NCBI GenBank assembly: GCA_021731325.1
Contig: JAKFXP010000123.1
Span: 1-6,449, forward strand
Direction: 5' to 3'
Length of the DNA: 6,449 nt
Source: Parcubacteria group bacterium
GTDB lineage: Bacteria; Patescibacteriota; Minisyncoccia; Phycocordibacterales; UBA12088
This document shows positions 1-4,221 of this stretch, piece by piece. Under the pieces are notes generated by a model. It saw only the letters and a program-made list of their open reading frames with translations, had not been told where the DNA came from and did not search any database. Each line of letters starts with the position of its first letter. Position 1 is the stretch's first letter. The position numbers and the translations under genes were made by a program.

Positions 1-348
1 GTAGATCCCAATGAATCACCTGACGAGGCTGCGATACGGGAAGTTAAGGAAGAGGTGGGTATTGATGTCACCCTTGCCCGCATTGGTGAAAATTTACCCC
101 AGCTAAACAATGACAAGGAGAAGCAAATCCCAACACCTTTCTGTGTGTTACTAGAAAAGATACCTGCGTCAAAAAAATATAATGAGCATTTTCACGTGGA
201 TTATATATATCTCGCATACACCAATGAGGGTGGGCTTGAAATCGCCGAACAAGAAATTTCAGAGGCTCGCTGGTTTTCGAAAATAGAAGCTATGGAATGC
301 GATACGTTTGATAGTATCAAACGTATCTGTAATGCTGTTATGGTATGA
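1..348 (+). CDS. Nudix hydrolase, 3' part (5' end outside window)
   Basis: The reading frame is open from base 1 and stops at TGA 346-348, giving 115 residues with no start in the window. It begins inside the Nudix box: the E-x7-REVKEEVGI part is complete (E5, R13, E14, E17, E18, G20), and only the leading glycine, two residues before the first one visible, is cut off. These glutamates bind the divalent metal in the family, which hydrolyses nucleoside diphosphates linked to another moiety; the substrate cannot be told from this part. After the box come a hydrophobic strand (about residues 46-52), a His/Asp-containing strand (HVDYIYLAY) and an acidic E-ISEARWF segment typical of the C-terminal half of the fold. 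A GTG at 55 is in frame, but starting there would delete the catalytic box, so it is not a start. The next hairpin terminator is at 493-524. Confidence 0.93.
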   Translation, partial: VDPNESPDEAAIREVKEEVGIDVTLARIGENLPQLNNDKEKQIPTPFCVLLEKIPASKKYNEHFHVDYIYLAYTNEGGLEIAEQEISEARWFSKIEAMECDTFDSIKRICNAVMV

Positions 349-483
349 TTTTTGGACTCGTATTGCGGATATACTCACACCACAACCTCTTTTCTTTCCA
401 TCGCTTTGATGAAAAGTAGCTGGTTGTACATTCCGTGCATGAAATCACGGTCTGCGAACATGGTTATAATACTGTCATGTTCG

Positions 484-588
484 CGGAGCCAGCAAAAAGG
501 TCACCCTATTCAGGGTGCTTTTTGTATTCTGGCTCCGGCGAGCAAGGTGCCAATGCACCTTGCGTGTAGGATTTCGAAGGGCGGAGCC
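484..588. repeat. Structured intergenic repeat, copy A
   Basis: Two blocks of this locus recur at 4094-4146. The first is the 14-nt CGAGCAAGGTGCCA (539-552, again at 4094-4107). The second is an identical 25-nt block (564-588, again at 4122-4146) that contains TAGGATTTCGAAGG and ends in CGGAGCC. The bases between the two blocks differ between copies. In this copy the intervening bases complete a perfect 9-bp hairpin with loop CAAT (542-563), and the whole is closed by a 7-bp GGCTCCG/CGGAGCC stem. The segment 529-537 can pair alternatively with 484-492 or, in part, with 582-588. Function is unknown. Confidence 0.65.
493..524. terminator. Bidirectional-looking hairpin terminator after the Nudix gene
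   Basis: CAAAAAG (493-499) pairs with CTTTTTG (518-524), and CACCCT (502-507) pairs with AGGGTG (512-517), around a loop ATTC and with a two-base GT bulge on the 5' side. A-tract and T-tract are built into the stem, so it could act in either direction. It lies 145 nt after the Nudix stop and is itself enclosed by the inverted repeat CGGAGCCAG (484-492) / CTGGCTCCG (529-537). Confidence 0.75.
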
Positions 589-750
589 ATGTTACGAGCC
601 CTTACTCTGGATCGCTTCGCAAGCTCGCGAAGACGAATGATACAGTATCTGGTGTTTTCTACAGGGTAAGTCAGGACCCATTCTGTCGACTCAGTGCAGT
701 ACAGCTACCCTCATTCCTAGTTATCCACATTTTGAGTTTGCTTGTATTGC

Positions 751-779
751 TTGACTAGATGTAAGCAAACATATATACT
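751..779 (+). promoter_or_regulatory. Sigma70-type promoter of the fic operon
   Basis: TTGACT (751-756) and TATACT (774-779) are separated by exactly 17 nt, one mismatch from each consensus box. Transcription would start near 786, giving a leader of about 25 nt before the ATG at 812. The whole spacer is occupied by one copy of the repeated motif AGATGTAAGCAAACAT, so any protein bound there would compete directly with RNA polymerase. Confidence 0.85.
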
Positions 780-811
780 TTGCTTACATCTATAAAAAGA
801 TGTAAGCAAAC
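757..811. promoter_or_regulatory. Triple operator overlapping the fic promoter and start codon
   Basis: The 13-bp motif AGATGTAAGCAAA occurs at 757-769 and 798-810, and in perfect inverted orientation (TTTGCTTACATCT) at 779-791. The 779-791 and 798-810 copies form a 13-bp-arm palindrome with a 6-nt spacer, running from the last base of the -10 box to within one base of the start codon. Identity between the two direct copies extends to 16 nt (AGATGTAAGCAAACAT, 757-772 and 798-813). A weaker half-site, TTTGCTTGTAT, lies at 737-747. The arrangement is that of a repressor operator. In RNA the palindrome could also form a hairpin reaching the start codon. The binding protein is not proven; the winged-helix domain of the Fic protein is the natural candidate for autoregulation. 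Confidence 0.8.
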
Positions 812-1954
812 ATGAAATCTGTAGAAATTGGCCAGCTCGAAGATCAAAAAGAAGGATTTAAAGCCTTTATTCCCGCACCCTTTCCACCAAAAGGTGATCT
901 TGAGTTTACTCCAAACATATTAAAAAAGAGCAATGAAGCGACCAGATTGCTCGGCAAGCTGGACGGTATCACCAAACTCCTACCGGATGTCGATTTCTTT
1001 TTAAGCATGTACCTCCGAAAAGATGCTGCTTCTTCAAGTCAAATCGAGGGGACGATGGCGACCATGATCGATGCGATCGAGGCAGAGGTCCAGCCGAACG
1101 CAAATATCCCTCAAGATGTGGATGACATTTTGCATTACATTAAAGCACTCCACTACGGAATGCGGCGAGTAAAGAATGATAATTTTCCGATGGCACTTCG
1201 CTTTGTCCGAGAACTCCACAAGCAGTTGATGGACAAGGCTCGTACCACTCACTTCTCTGACCCTGGAGAATTTAGAAAGTCTCAAAACTGGATCGGTGGT
1301 ACAAAGCCTGATAATGCCCGATTTGTCCCGCCTCCAGTAGAGGAGATGCATACGGCGCTTGCAGACCTAGAAAAGTTTATGCATTCAAATGATGACTATC
1401 TTACGCTCATTAAAGCAGCTCTTATTCACGCACAATTCGAAACAATTCACCCGTTCCTTGATGGTAATGGTCGAACAGGACGAATGCTTATTACATTCTA
1501 TCTCTGGAAAGAAGGCTATCTTGAGAAACCTGTACTCTTCCTGTCCTCATTCTTCAAGAAACACCAGGAAGTTTACTATGAAAGACTGTTCGGATACCAC
1601 TTTGGAAATATCGCAGAATGGGTAGATTTCTTCCTTGATGGCATTATTGAGATTGCAAACGAGGCTATTGATATAGTCTCAAAAATAACTGCACTTCGAG
1701 AAAAGGATGTACTGAAAGTCCAAACACTCGGCAAACGTGCTTCGGAAAGTGCGACTCTTGTGCTACCTAAATTGTACGAGCAGCCAATCGTAAACGTTGC
1801 GTCTGTCCAGAAGTGGACTGGCTTCTCTCGAGTAGGCGCACAAGCTGTCATCAATCGCCTCATTGAGCTCGGTATTCTTATTCCTAAAGATAAGAATAGA
1901 AAATACGGACAGTCTTATATATATAAAAAGTATGTGGATATTTTCTCTGATTAA
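812..1954 (+). CDS. fic: Fic family protein (AMP transferase) with C-terminal winged helix
   Basis: This 380-residue protein has the full Fic motif HPFLDGNGRTGR at residues 213-224, with catalytic His213, the acidic Asp217 and the phosphate-binding Asn219/Arg221/Arg224. Upstream, SSSQIEGT contains the inhibitory S-x-x-x-E-G motif (Ser75 to Glu79-Gly80), placing it in the class with an N-terminal autoinhibitory helix. The flap region reads GEFRKSQNWIGG (152-163). An N-terminal Fic_N-like region covers about 15-90, and a winged-helix-like region (about 315-375, WTGFSRVGAQAVINRLIELGIL) follows the catalytic core. Family members transfer AMP from ATP to hydroxyl side chains of target proteins; some also remove it. 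The target here is unknown. The ATG at 812 directly follows the operator and has no Shine-Dalgarno sequence. The zinc-ribbon gene begins 5 nt after its stop, so they form one operon. Family assignment is very secure; the DNA-binding role is inferred. Confidence 0.97.
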   Translation: MKSVEIGQLEDQKEGFKAFIPAPFPPKGDLEFTPNILKKSNEATRLLGKLDGITKLLPDVDFFLSMYLRKDAASSSQIEGTMATMIDAIEAEVQPNANIPQDVDDILHYIKALHYGMRRVKNDNFPMALRFVRELHKQLMDKARTTHFSDPGEFRKSQNWIGGTKPDNARFVPPPVEEMHTALADLEKFMHSNDDYLTLIKAALIHAQFETIHPFLDGNGRTGRMLITFYLWKEGYLEKPVLFLSSFFKKHQEVYYERLFGYHFGNIAEWVDFFLDGIIEIANEAIDIVSKITALREKDVLKVQTLGKRASESATLVLPKLYEQPIVNVASVQKWTGFSRVGAQAVINRLIELGILIPKDKNRKYGQSYIYKKYVDIFSD

Positions 1955-1959
1955 CATAT

Positions 1960-2142
1960 ATGAATCCTGTTGCAAACCAAAAAGAAATATACATCAAGTG
2001 TAAAAAGTGTAACACTGAAATCTATTTCAATACGCACAAGAAAGTGAGTCCCTGCAAGTGTGGGACTATTGAAGTAGATGGATGTGAAAACTACATTCGG
2101 GTGATTGGCAGTAAGGAAGATTATGAGGAGATTCAAAAATAA
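1960..2142 (+). CDS. Small zinc-ribbon protein downstream of fic
   Basis: A 60-residue protein with two metal-binding knuckles: C-x2-C at Cys14/Cys17 (IKCKKCNTEI) and C-x-C-G at Cys32/Cys34 (PCKCGTIEVDG). An N-E/D-Y-I-R-V-I-G tail follows. It resembles a widespread family of small proteins in bacteria and phages with an IKCKKC…C-C-G…DG…YLR pattern, whose function I do not know. It starts 5 nt after the fic stop with no clear ribosome-binding site, so it is probably translated by coupling and transcribed from the fic promoter. Possible roles are nucleic-acid binding or a partner of Fic, but neither is shown by the sequence. No T-rich hairpin is seen right after the stop; the structured element beginning at 2162 is the next feature. 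Confidence 0.87.
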   Translation: MNPVANQKEIYIKCKKCNTEIYFNTHKKVSPCKCGTIEVDGCENYIRVIGSKEDYEEIQK

Positions 2143-2161
2143 TCCAATTATGTTCGAACGA

Positions 2162-2398
2162 GCTCCGGCGGTAGGATTCGCACCACAAGAGTATTTCCAT
2201 TTCACTAACTCGCAATGCTCGTAAGTGAAATTGGTCAACCGAAAGACCACGTTTTTAAAAAGTGTAGCTCTGCCCTTCATTAAGGTAGGGCGAGCGACTA
2301 TACAAACGTAGGATCTCGACCAACGGGAGAGGCGAATCCTACCGCCTGTGTTGCGTAAAACATGTCCATGTAAGGATCGAAATTCCTACCGCCGGAGC
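2162..2398. repeat. Structured inverted-repeat element, possible ncRNA or miniature mobile element
   Basis: The ends are perfect 15-bp inverted repeats, GCTCCGGCGGTAGGA (2162-2176) and its complement (2384-2398). The left arm has a second perfect 15-nt partner at 2332-2346 (for 2167-2181), so two alternative closures exist. Inside are successive hairpins: ATTTCACT (2199-2206)/AGTGAAAT (2224-2231); GGTC (2233-2236)/GACC (2245-2248); GCTC-t-GCCCT (2267-2276)/AGGGCGAGC (2287-2295); GTAGGAT (2308-2314)/ATCCTAC (2336-2342). The GGTAGGATTCG and GCGAATCCTACC words resemble the T-arm end of tRNA genes, but no complete cloverleaf can be drawn. The arms share the GGCTCCGGCG and GTAGGATTTCG words with the repeats at 484-588 and 4094-4146. 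It lies between the zinc-ribbon gene and a converging membrane-protein gene. Confidence 0.6.
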
Positions 2399-2522
2399 CG
2401 TCTCATGGTAGGTATTGTCGTAAATATTTGATTACAACATACATACCTGAAATAAACTGTACTTATCCCCTGTTTCCCTTCAGAAAAGTAGTTTTTACGG
2501 TAGGTCTGCGCAAGTGTATATA
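2399..2522. other. Intergenic stretch without a recognised gene
   Basis: Between the structured element and the terminator of the minus-strand membrane gene I see no promoter or coding frame that stands up. An imperfect inverted repeat GGTAGGTAT / ATACATACC is present at its left end. Confidence 0.5.
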
Positions 2523-2553
2523 TAAAAACAGCACCGCAGGTATGCAGTGCTGT
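2523..2553 (-). terminator. Rho-independent terminator of the minus-strand membrane gene
   Basis: On the minus strand ACAGCAC (2547-2553) pairs with GTGCTGT (2528-2534), with an inner GCA/TGC pairing around loop TACC, followed by TTTTTATA. It lies 30 nt beyond the stop codon of the gene at 2584-2958 and supports that gene being real. Confidence 0.87.
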
Positions 2554-2583
2554 TGTGTATACAGCTGTCGTAGTGTGATGGAA

Positions 2584-2958
2584 TCACTCGTATCCCATAT
2601 CTCTCTCAAGTTCCATCTGCCAGGCTCTTTTTTCTCCACAACTTCGGATATATTGAAGTGTGAGCATGTTCACACATACAAAACACGGTACTATACCCCT
2701 AACTTGGAAATGAGTAGTTATTGTATCCCAGAAAACCCAAGTGATTGACGCCACCACCAAGACGCTTGACACCAAGTACAGACATTCACAGACCCAACGA
2801 CGATTACCATCTGGACCTTTTCCGCGTTTGTATGCACCGCCTTGATGGAAATGACGGATCTCCATTTCTGCATGCACTCCCGCTAGGTACGCACAGTAAG
2901 GAACAAATCCCACAAGTGCTAGAACTACCAACTTCAATACTAGTATATTGTCGTCCAT
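2584..2958 (-). CDS. Small unrecognised membrane protein, two helices
   Basis: I do not recognise this 124-residue protein. A hydrophobic helix covers about residues 5-28 (ILVLKLVVLALVGF…). A basic, Gly/Arg-rich hydrophilic loop follows (about 29-57, with HFHQGGAYKRGKG). A second helix lies at about 59-80 (CLYLVSSVLVVASITWVFWD), then a Cys-containing moderately hydrophobic stretch (VPCFVCVN, 90-97) and a charged C-terminus. The gene is well supported by its expression signals: a perfect sigma70 promoter at 3055-3083, AAGGAG five nucleotides before the ATG, and a strong terminator at 2523-2553. It is a single-gene unit on the opposite strand to its neighbours, convergent with the fic operon and divergent from the MORN operon. 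It could be a small envelope protein or an immunity-type protein; nothing decides between these. Confidence 0.82.
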   Translation of the reverse strand: MDDNILVLKLVVLALVGFVPYCAYLAGVHAEMEIRHFHQGGAYKRGKGPDGNRRWVCECLYLVSSVLVVASITWVFWDTITTHFQVRGIVPCFVCVNMLTLQYIRSCGEKRAWQMELERDMGYE

Positions 2959-2963
2959 CTGGA

Positions 2964-2969
2964 CTCCTT
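2964..2969 (-). promoter_or_regulatory. Ribosome-binding site of the 2584-2958 gene
   Basis: On the minus strand AAGGAG stands 5 nt before the ATG at 2958. It is one of only two strong Shine-Dalgarno sequences in the window, and it fixes this start. Confidence 0.85.
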
Positions 2970-3054
2970 CTCAATGAGATTGTAAAACAAAGCATTACGA
3001 CACGTCCAACTGTTTTAAAAGAATAGATGTGTACGCAAATGCGACCTAGTGTTG

Positions 3055-3083
3055 ATTATACTATCATGATTAGTATTTGTCAA
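3055..3083 (-). promoter_or_regulatory. Consensus sigma70 promoter of the minus-strand membrane gene
   Basis: Read on the minus strand, TTGACA (3083-3078) and TATAAT (3060-3055) are both perfect and exactly 17 nt apart. The predicted start near 3048 leaves a leader of roughly 90 nt before the ATG at 2958. The -35 box abuts the tandem GAAATAGGGACA repeats next to the possible miniature element. Confidence 0.9.
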
Positions 3084-3084
3084 G

Positions 3085-3110
3085 GAAATAGGGACATCGA
3101 AATAGGGACA
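3085..3110 (+). repeat. Tandem direct repeat GAAATAGGGACA
   Basis: GAAATAGGGACA occurs at 3085-3096 and again at 3099-3110, a 14-nt period. The second copy runs into the left inverted repeat of the element at 3105-3240. Confidence 0.7.
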
Positions 3111-3240
3111 GGCACAATTATGTTTCTGTTTTCGCGCTGTAGTACATCCCTACCCTGTAACCCACCGTATACCATCCACACAATCACCATATTAGTACGC
3201 GCTCGAACCCGGATTTACGCCGTGAAATAGTGCCTGTCCC
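3105..3240. mobile_element. Possible miniature inverted-repeat element (136 bp, non-coding)
   Basis: The ends are perfect 11-bp inverted repeats, GGGACAGGCAC (3105-3115) and GTGCCTGTCCC (3230-3240). Each is preceded by GAAATA in direct orientation (3099-3104 and 3224-3229). The interior has no transposase or other credible gene. From memory, GGGACAGGCAC-type ends resemble repeats near Y1 (IS200/REP-type) transposases, so this could be a non-autonomous relative; that is inference. No clear target-site duplication is seen. It occupies the space between two divergent promoters. Confidence 0.5.
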
Positions 3241-3256
3241 CAATACCACACCATAA

Positions 3257-3270
3257 AGATGTAAGCAAAC
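3257..3270. promoter_or_regulatory. Single copy of the fic operator upstream of the MORN operon
   Basis: AGATGTAAGCAAAC is identical over 14 nt to the direct copies at the fic promoter (757-770 and 798-811). It lies 28 nt upstream of the candidate extended -10 element at 3298 and 45 nt before the MORN start codon. A 14-nt match by chance in a window this size is very unlikely (order of 10^-4 or less with equal base frequencies). No second half-site is visible here, so binding may be weaker or of a different kind than at fic. Confidence 0.7.
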
Positions 3271-3297
3271 TCAAAATATGTATAACTGCTGAATTTC

Positions 3298-3306
3298 TGA
3301 TAAAAT
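3298..3306 (+). promoter_or_regulatory. Extended -10 promoter of the MORN operon, probably leaderless
   Basis: TGATAAAAT fits the extended -10 form (TG-n-TAnAAT) and ends 8 nt before the ATG at 3315. No good -35 box is seen at the expected distance and there is no Shine-Dalgarno sequence. Transcription would begin at or within a couple of bases of the start codon. Confidence 0.55.
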
Positions 3307-3314
3307 AGATCTAC

Positions 3315-3551
3315 ATGCCAAAAACCCCCACAAAAAAATCAGAGATAAAAGGTGGTTATTTGATCAAATATCACGCCAATGGAGTAATCTGGTCAAAAGG
3401 CAAAATGAAAGACGGTCATCCACATGGACACTGGGAATGGTATCGCAACGACGCCGAACTCAAGCGTTCTGGCCACTTTGAAAAAGGAGAACCCACCGGA
3501 GAGTGGACGACGTACAAGGATGGCAAGCCGTATAAAGTGACAACTAAGTAA
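3315..3551 (+). CDS. MORN-repeat (YwqK-like) small protein
   Basis: This 78-residue protein has a lysine-rich start and then two MORN-type units: YHANGVIWSKGKMKDGHPHG (19-38) with HWEWY, and LKRSGHFEKGEPTG (49-62) with EWTTYKDG. The pattern 'G…K-G-x-x-x-G…G-x-W-x-x-Y' is typical of the MORN_2 family, whose members are often annotated as YwqK-type antitoxins, although that function is poorly established. There is no signal peptide, so it is probably cytoplasmic and may bind lipids or proteins. It is the first gene of a two-gene operon; the next start is 2 nt after its stop. It shares the AGATGTAAGCAAAC motif with the fic promoter. The ATG at 3315 is the only sensible start and is probably leaderless. 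Confidence 0.9.
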   Translation: MPKTPTKKSEIKGGYLIKYHANGVIWSKGKMKDGHPHGHWEWYRNDAELKRSGHFEKGEPTGEWTTYKDGKPYKVTTK

Positions 3552-3553
3552 AT

Positions 3554-3856
3554 ATGATCAAAGAATATATAAATTACTTAAAAGACAATCCTCAAGGCTA
3601 TTGGTTCAAAGCCAAGCTCTACGGCTTGGGCTGGGCGCCGGCAAGATGGCAAGGATGGTTTGTTATTCTTGCATATGTCGCACTCATCTCAGTTCTGGTG
3701 CTTACCAGAGAAAAAGATATACCAGGAAATCCCGACTCGGGAAGTAATTTTCTAGTATTTGCCCTGCCAATTATTATACTGACCGCTATTCTTATTTTTA
3801 TCTGTTACAAGAAAGGAGAGAAACCTCACTGGCAGTGGGGACCGCGGAAGAAATAG
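3554..3856 (+). CDS. Small two-helix membrane protein
   Basis: This 100-residue protein has an amphipathic N-terminus (MIKEYINYLKDNPQGYWFKA), an aromatic GWAPARWQGW segment, a first helix at about 35-51, a Pro/Asp/Gly-containing loop (55-64), a second helix at about 66-85, and a basic tail ending in WQWGPRKK. I associate the YWFKAKLYG…W-P-x-x-W-x-G-W pattern with small uncharacterised proteins of Patescibacteria, from memory only. Function is unknown. Its ATG follows the MORN stop by 2 nt with no ribosome-binding site, so the two are probably translationally coupled and controlled together from the promoter at 3298-3306. Confidence 0.88.
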   Translation: MIKEYINYLKDNPQGYWFKAKLYGLGWAPARWQGWFVILAYVALISVLVLTREKDIPGNPDSGSNFLVFALPIIILTAILIFICYKKGEKPHWQWGPRKK

Positions 3857-3861
3857 TTTTG

Positions 3862-3870
3862 TGATACAAT
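3862..3870 (+). promoter_or_regulatory. Extended -10 promoter of the zinc-finger-like gene, probably leaderless
   Basis: TGATACAAT is a good extended -10 element and ends 6 nt before the ATG at 3877. The 20-nt gap to the previous gene has no Shine-Dalgarno sequence. The arrangement matches the promoter at 3298-3306, pointing to leaderless transcription here too. Confidence 0.55.
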
Positions 3871-3876
3871 CATCTC

Positions 3877-4065
3877 ATGAAAACACTTAAATGCGATCTA
3901 TGCGAGGTAACAGCCGAGGGCGAAACATTTGAAGCTTGGATGAAAGCGCTCATGCCTCACTATATGCAAGCTCACCCTGACGTGATGAAAAACGCTAAAG
4001 AGGGAGATGAACAAAAGTGGATGACTGAAAACAAAGTACGATTTGATGCTGCGCCGCTAAAATAG
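3877..4065 (+). CDS. Small zinc-finger-like protein (DUF1059-like)
   Basis: This 62-residue protein has C-x2-C near the start (Cys6, Cys9 in KCDLCEV) and two histidines spaced H-x4-H (His28, His33 in PHYMQAHP), a C2H2-type metal-binding layout with a helix between (about 17-30). The order and length resemble DUF1059-type proteins, which have no firm function. The C-terminal half is charged and has no motif that I recognise. It follows the membrane protein by 20 nt, which contains its own likely promoter, so it may be expressed both separately and by read-through. The symmetric terminator at 4193-4221 is the first strong stop downstream. The gene call is firm; the family is moderately firm. 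Confidence 0.85.
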   Translation: MKTLKCDLCEVTAEGETFEAWMKALMPHYMQAHPDVMKNAKEGDEQKWMTENKVRFDAAPLK

Positions 4066-4093
4066 GCAATTTCTACTTAATCTCGTACCATGT

Positions 4094-4146
4094 CGAGCAA
4101 GGTGCCAGGCACACACTCTGGGTGTAGGATTTCGAAGGGCGGAGCC
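4094..4146. repeat. Structured intergenic repeat, copy C
   Basis: It carries CGAGCAAGGTGCCA (4094-4107) and the 25-nt block (4122-4146) with TAGGATTTCGAAGG and CGGAGCC, both identical to copy A at 484-588. The middle is different: GTGCC-A-GGCAC (4102-4112) replaces the hairpin of copy A. It lacks the leading GGCTCCG arm and is instead flanked by ACCAT (4087-4091) and ATGGT (4151-4155). Conserved ends with a changed middle suggest a dispersed element rather than a recent duplication of the region. Confidence 0.65.
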
Positions 4147-4192
4147 TCGTATGGTTCACAAGGCCGGTATTCCAAAAATTGCTGGATTATAT

Positions 4193-4221
4193 AAAAAACC
4201 GAGTATATACTCGGTTTTTTT
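4193..4221. terminator. Symmetrical bidirectional terminator
   Basis: Six A, then the perfect 16-nt palindrome CCGAGTATATACTCGG (4199-4214), then seven T. It would terminate plus-strand transcripts from the zinc-finger gene and minus-strand transcripts from the transglycosylase gene, whose stop is at 4313. It separates the plus-strand accessory block from the minus-strand block. Confidence 0.9.

Larger units (their letters stand above)
349..750. other. Intergenic region with stacked hairpins, no convincing gene
   Basis: No credible coding frame is seen between the Nudix stop and the fic promoter; an open frame at 352-669 has no ribosome-binding site and reads straight through every hairpin here. 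Perfect inverted repeats are GCGAACATG (454-462) / CATGTTCGC (476-484), the nested terminator at 493-524, GCAAGGTGC (542-550) / GCACCTTGC (555-563), the enclosing GGCTCCG (531-537) / CGGAGCC (582-588), and CTTCGC (615-620) / GCGAAG (627-632). I recognise nothing in 633-750 except a DnaA-box-like 9-mer at 721-729 and a partial operator half-site, TTTGCTTGTAT, at 737-747. Confidence 0.7.
2959..3314. other. Divergent intergenic region between the membrane gene and the MORN operon
   Basis: This gene-free stretch of about 350 nt holds, in order, the ribosome-binding site and roughly 90-nt leader of the minus-strand gene, its consensus promoter (3055-3083), the tandem GAAATAGGGACA repeat, the 136-bp inverted-repeat element, the fic-type operator (3257-3270) and the MORN promoter (3298-3306). 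An open frame at 3027-3230 lies across the promoter and the repeats and is not considered real. Confidence 0.7.

Noticed and set aside
352..669. Open frame of 105 codons on the plus strand after the Nudix gene
   Set aside because: It runs through several perfect hairpins including a terminator, has no ribosome-binding site or promoter, and its translation resembles no protein.
721..729. Perfect DnaA-box 9-mer TTATCCACA
   Set aside because: A single box without clustered boxes, an AT-rich unwinding region or dnaA/dnaN neighbours is not evidence for an origin.
757..811. CRISPR-like direct repeats before fic
   Set aside because: The repeats are 13-16 nt, partly inverted, and fit promoter geometry exactly; there are no uniform spacers or cas genes.
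1034..1351. Minus-strand frames inside fic (1034-1351, 1576-1863) and a plus-strand frame at 1389-1625
   Set aside because: They are shadows of a strongly supported Fic coding sequence in other frames.
2280..2346. Possible tRNA on either strand, because of tRNA-like words
   Set aside because: No 7-bp acceptor stem, no proper anticodon arm and only about 60 nt between matching ends; better described as part of the structured element.
2745..3230. Plus-strand frames at 2745-3026 and 3027-3230
   Set aside because: They lie antisense to the membrane gene or across its promoter and the inverted-repeat element, and have no expression signals.
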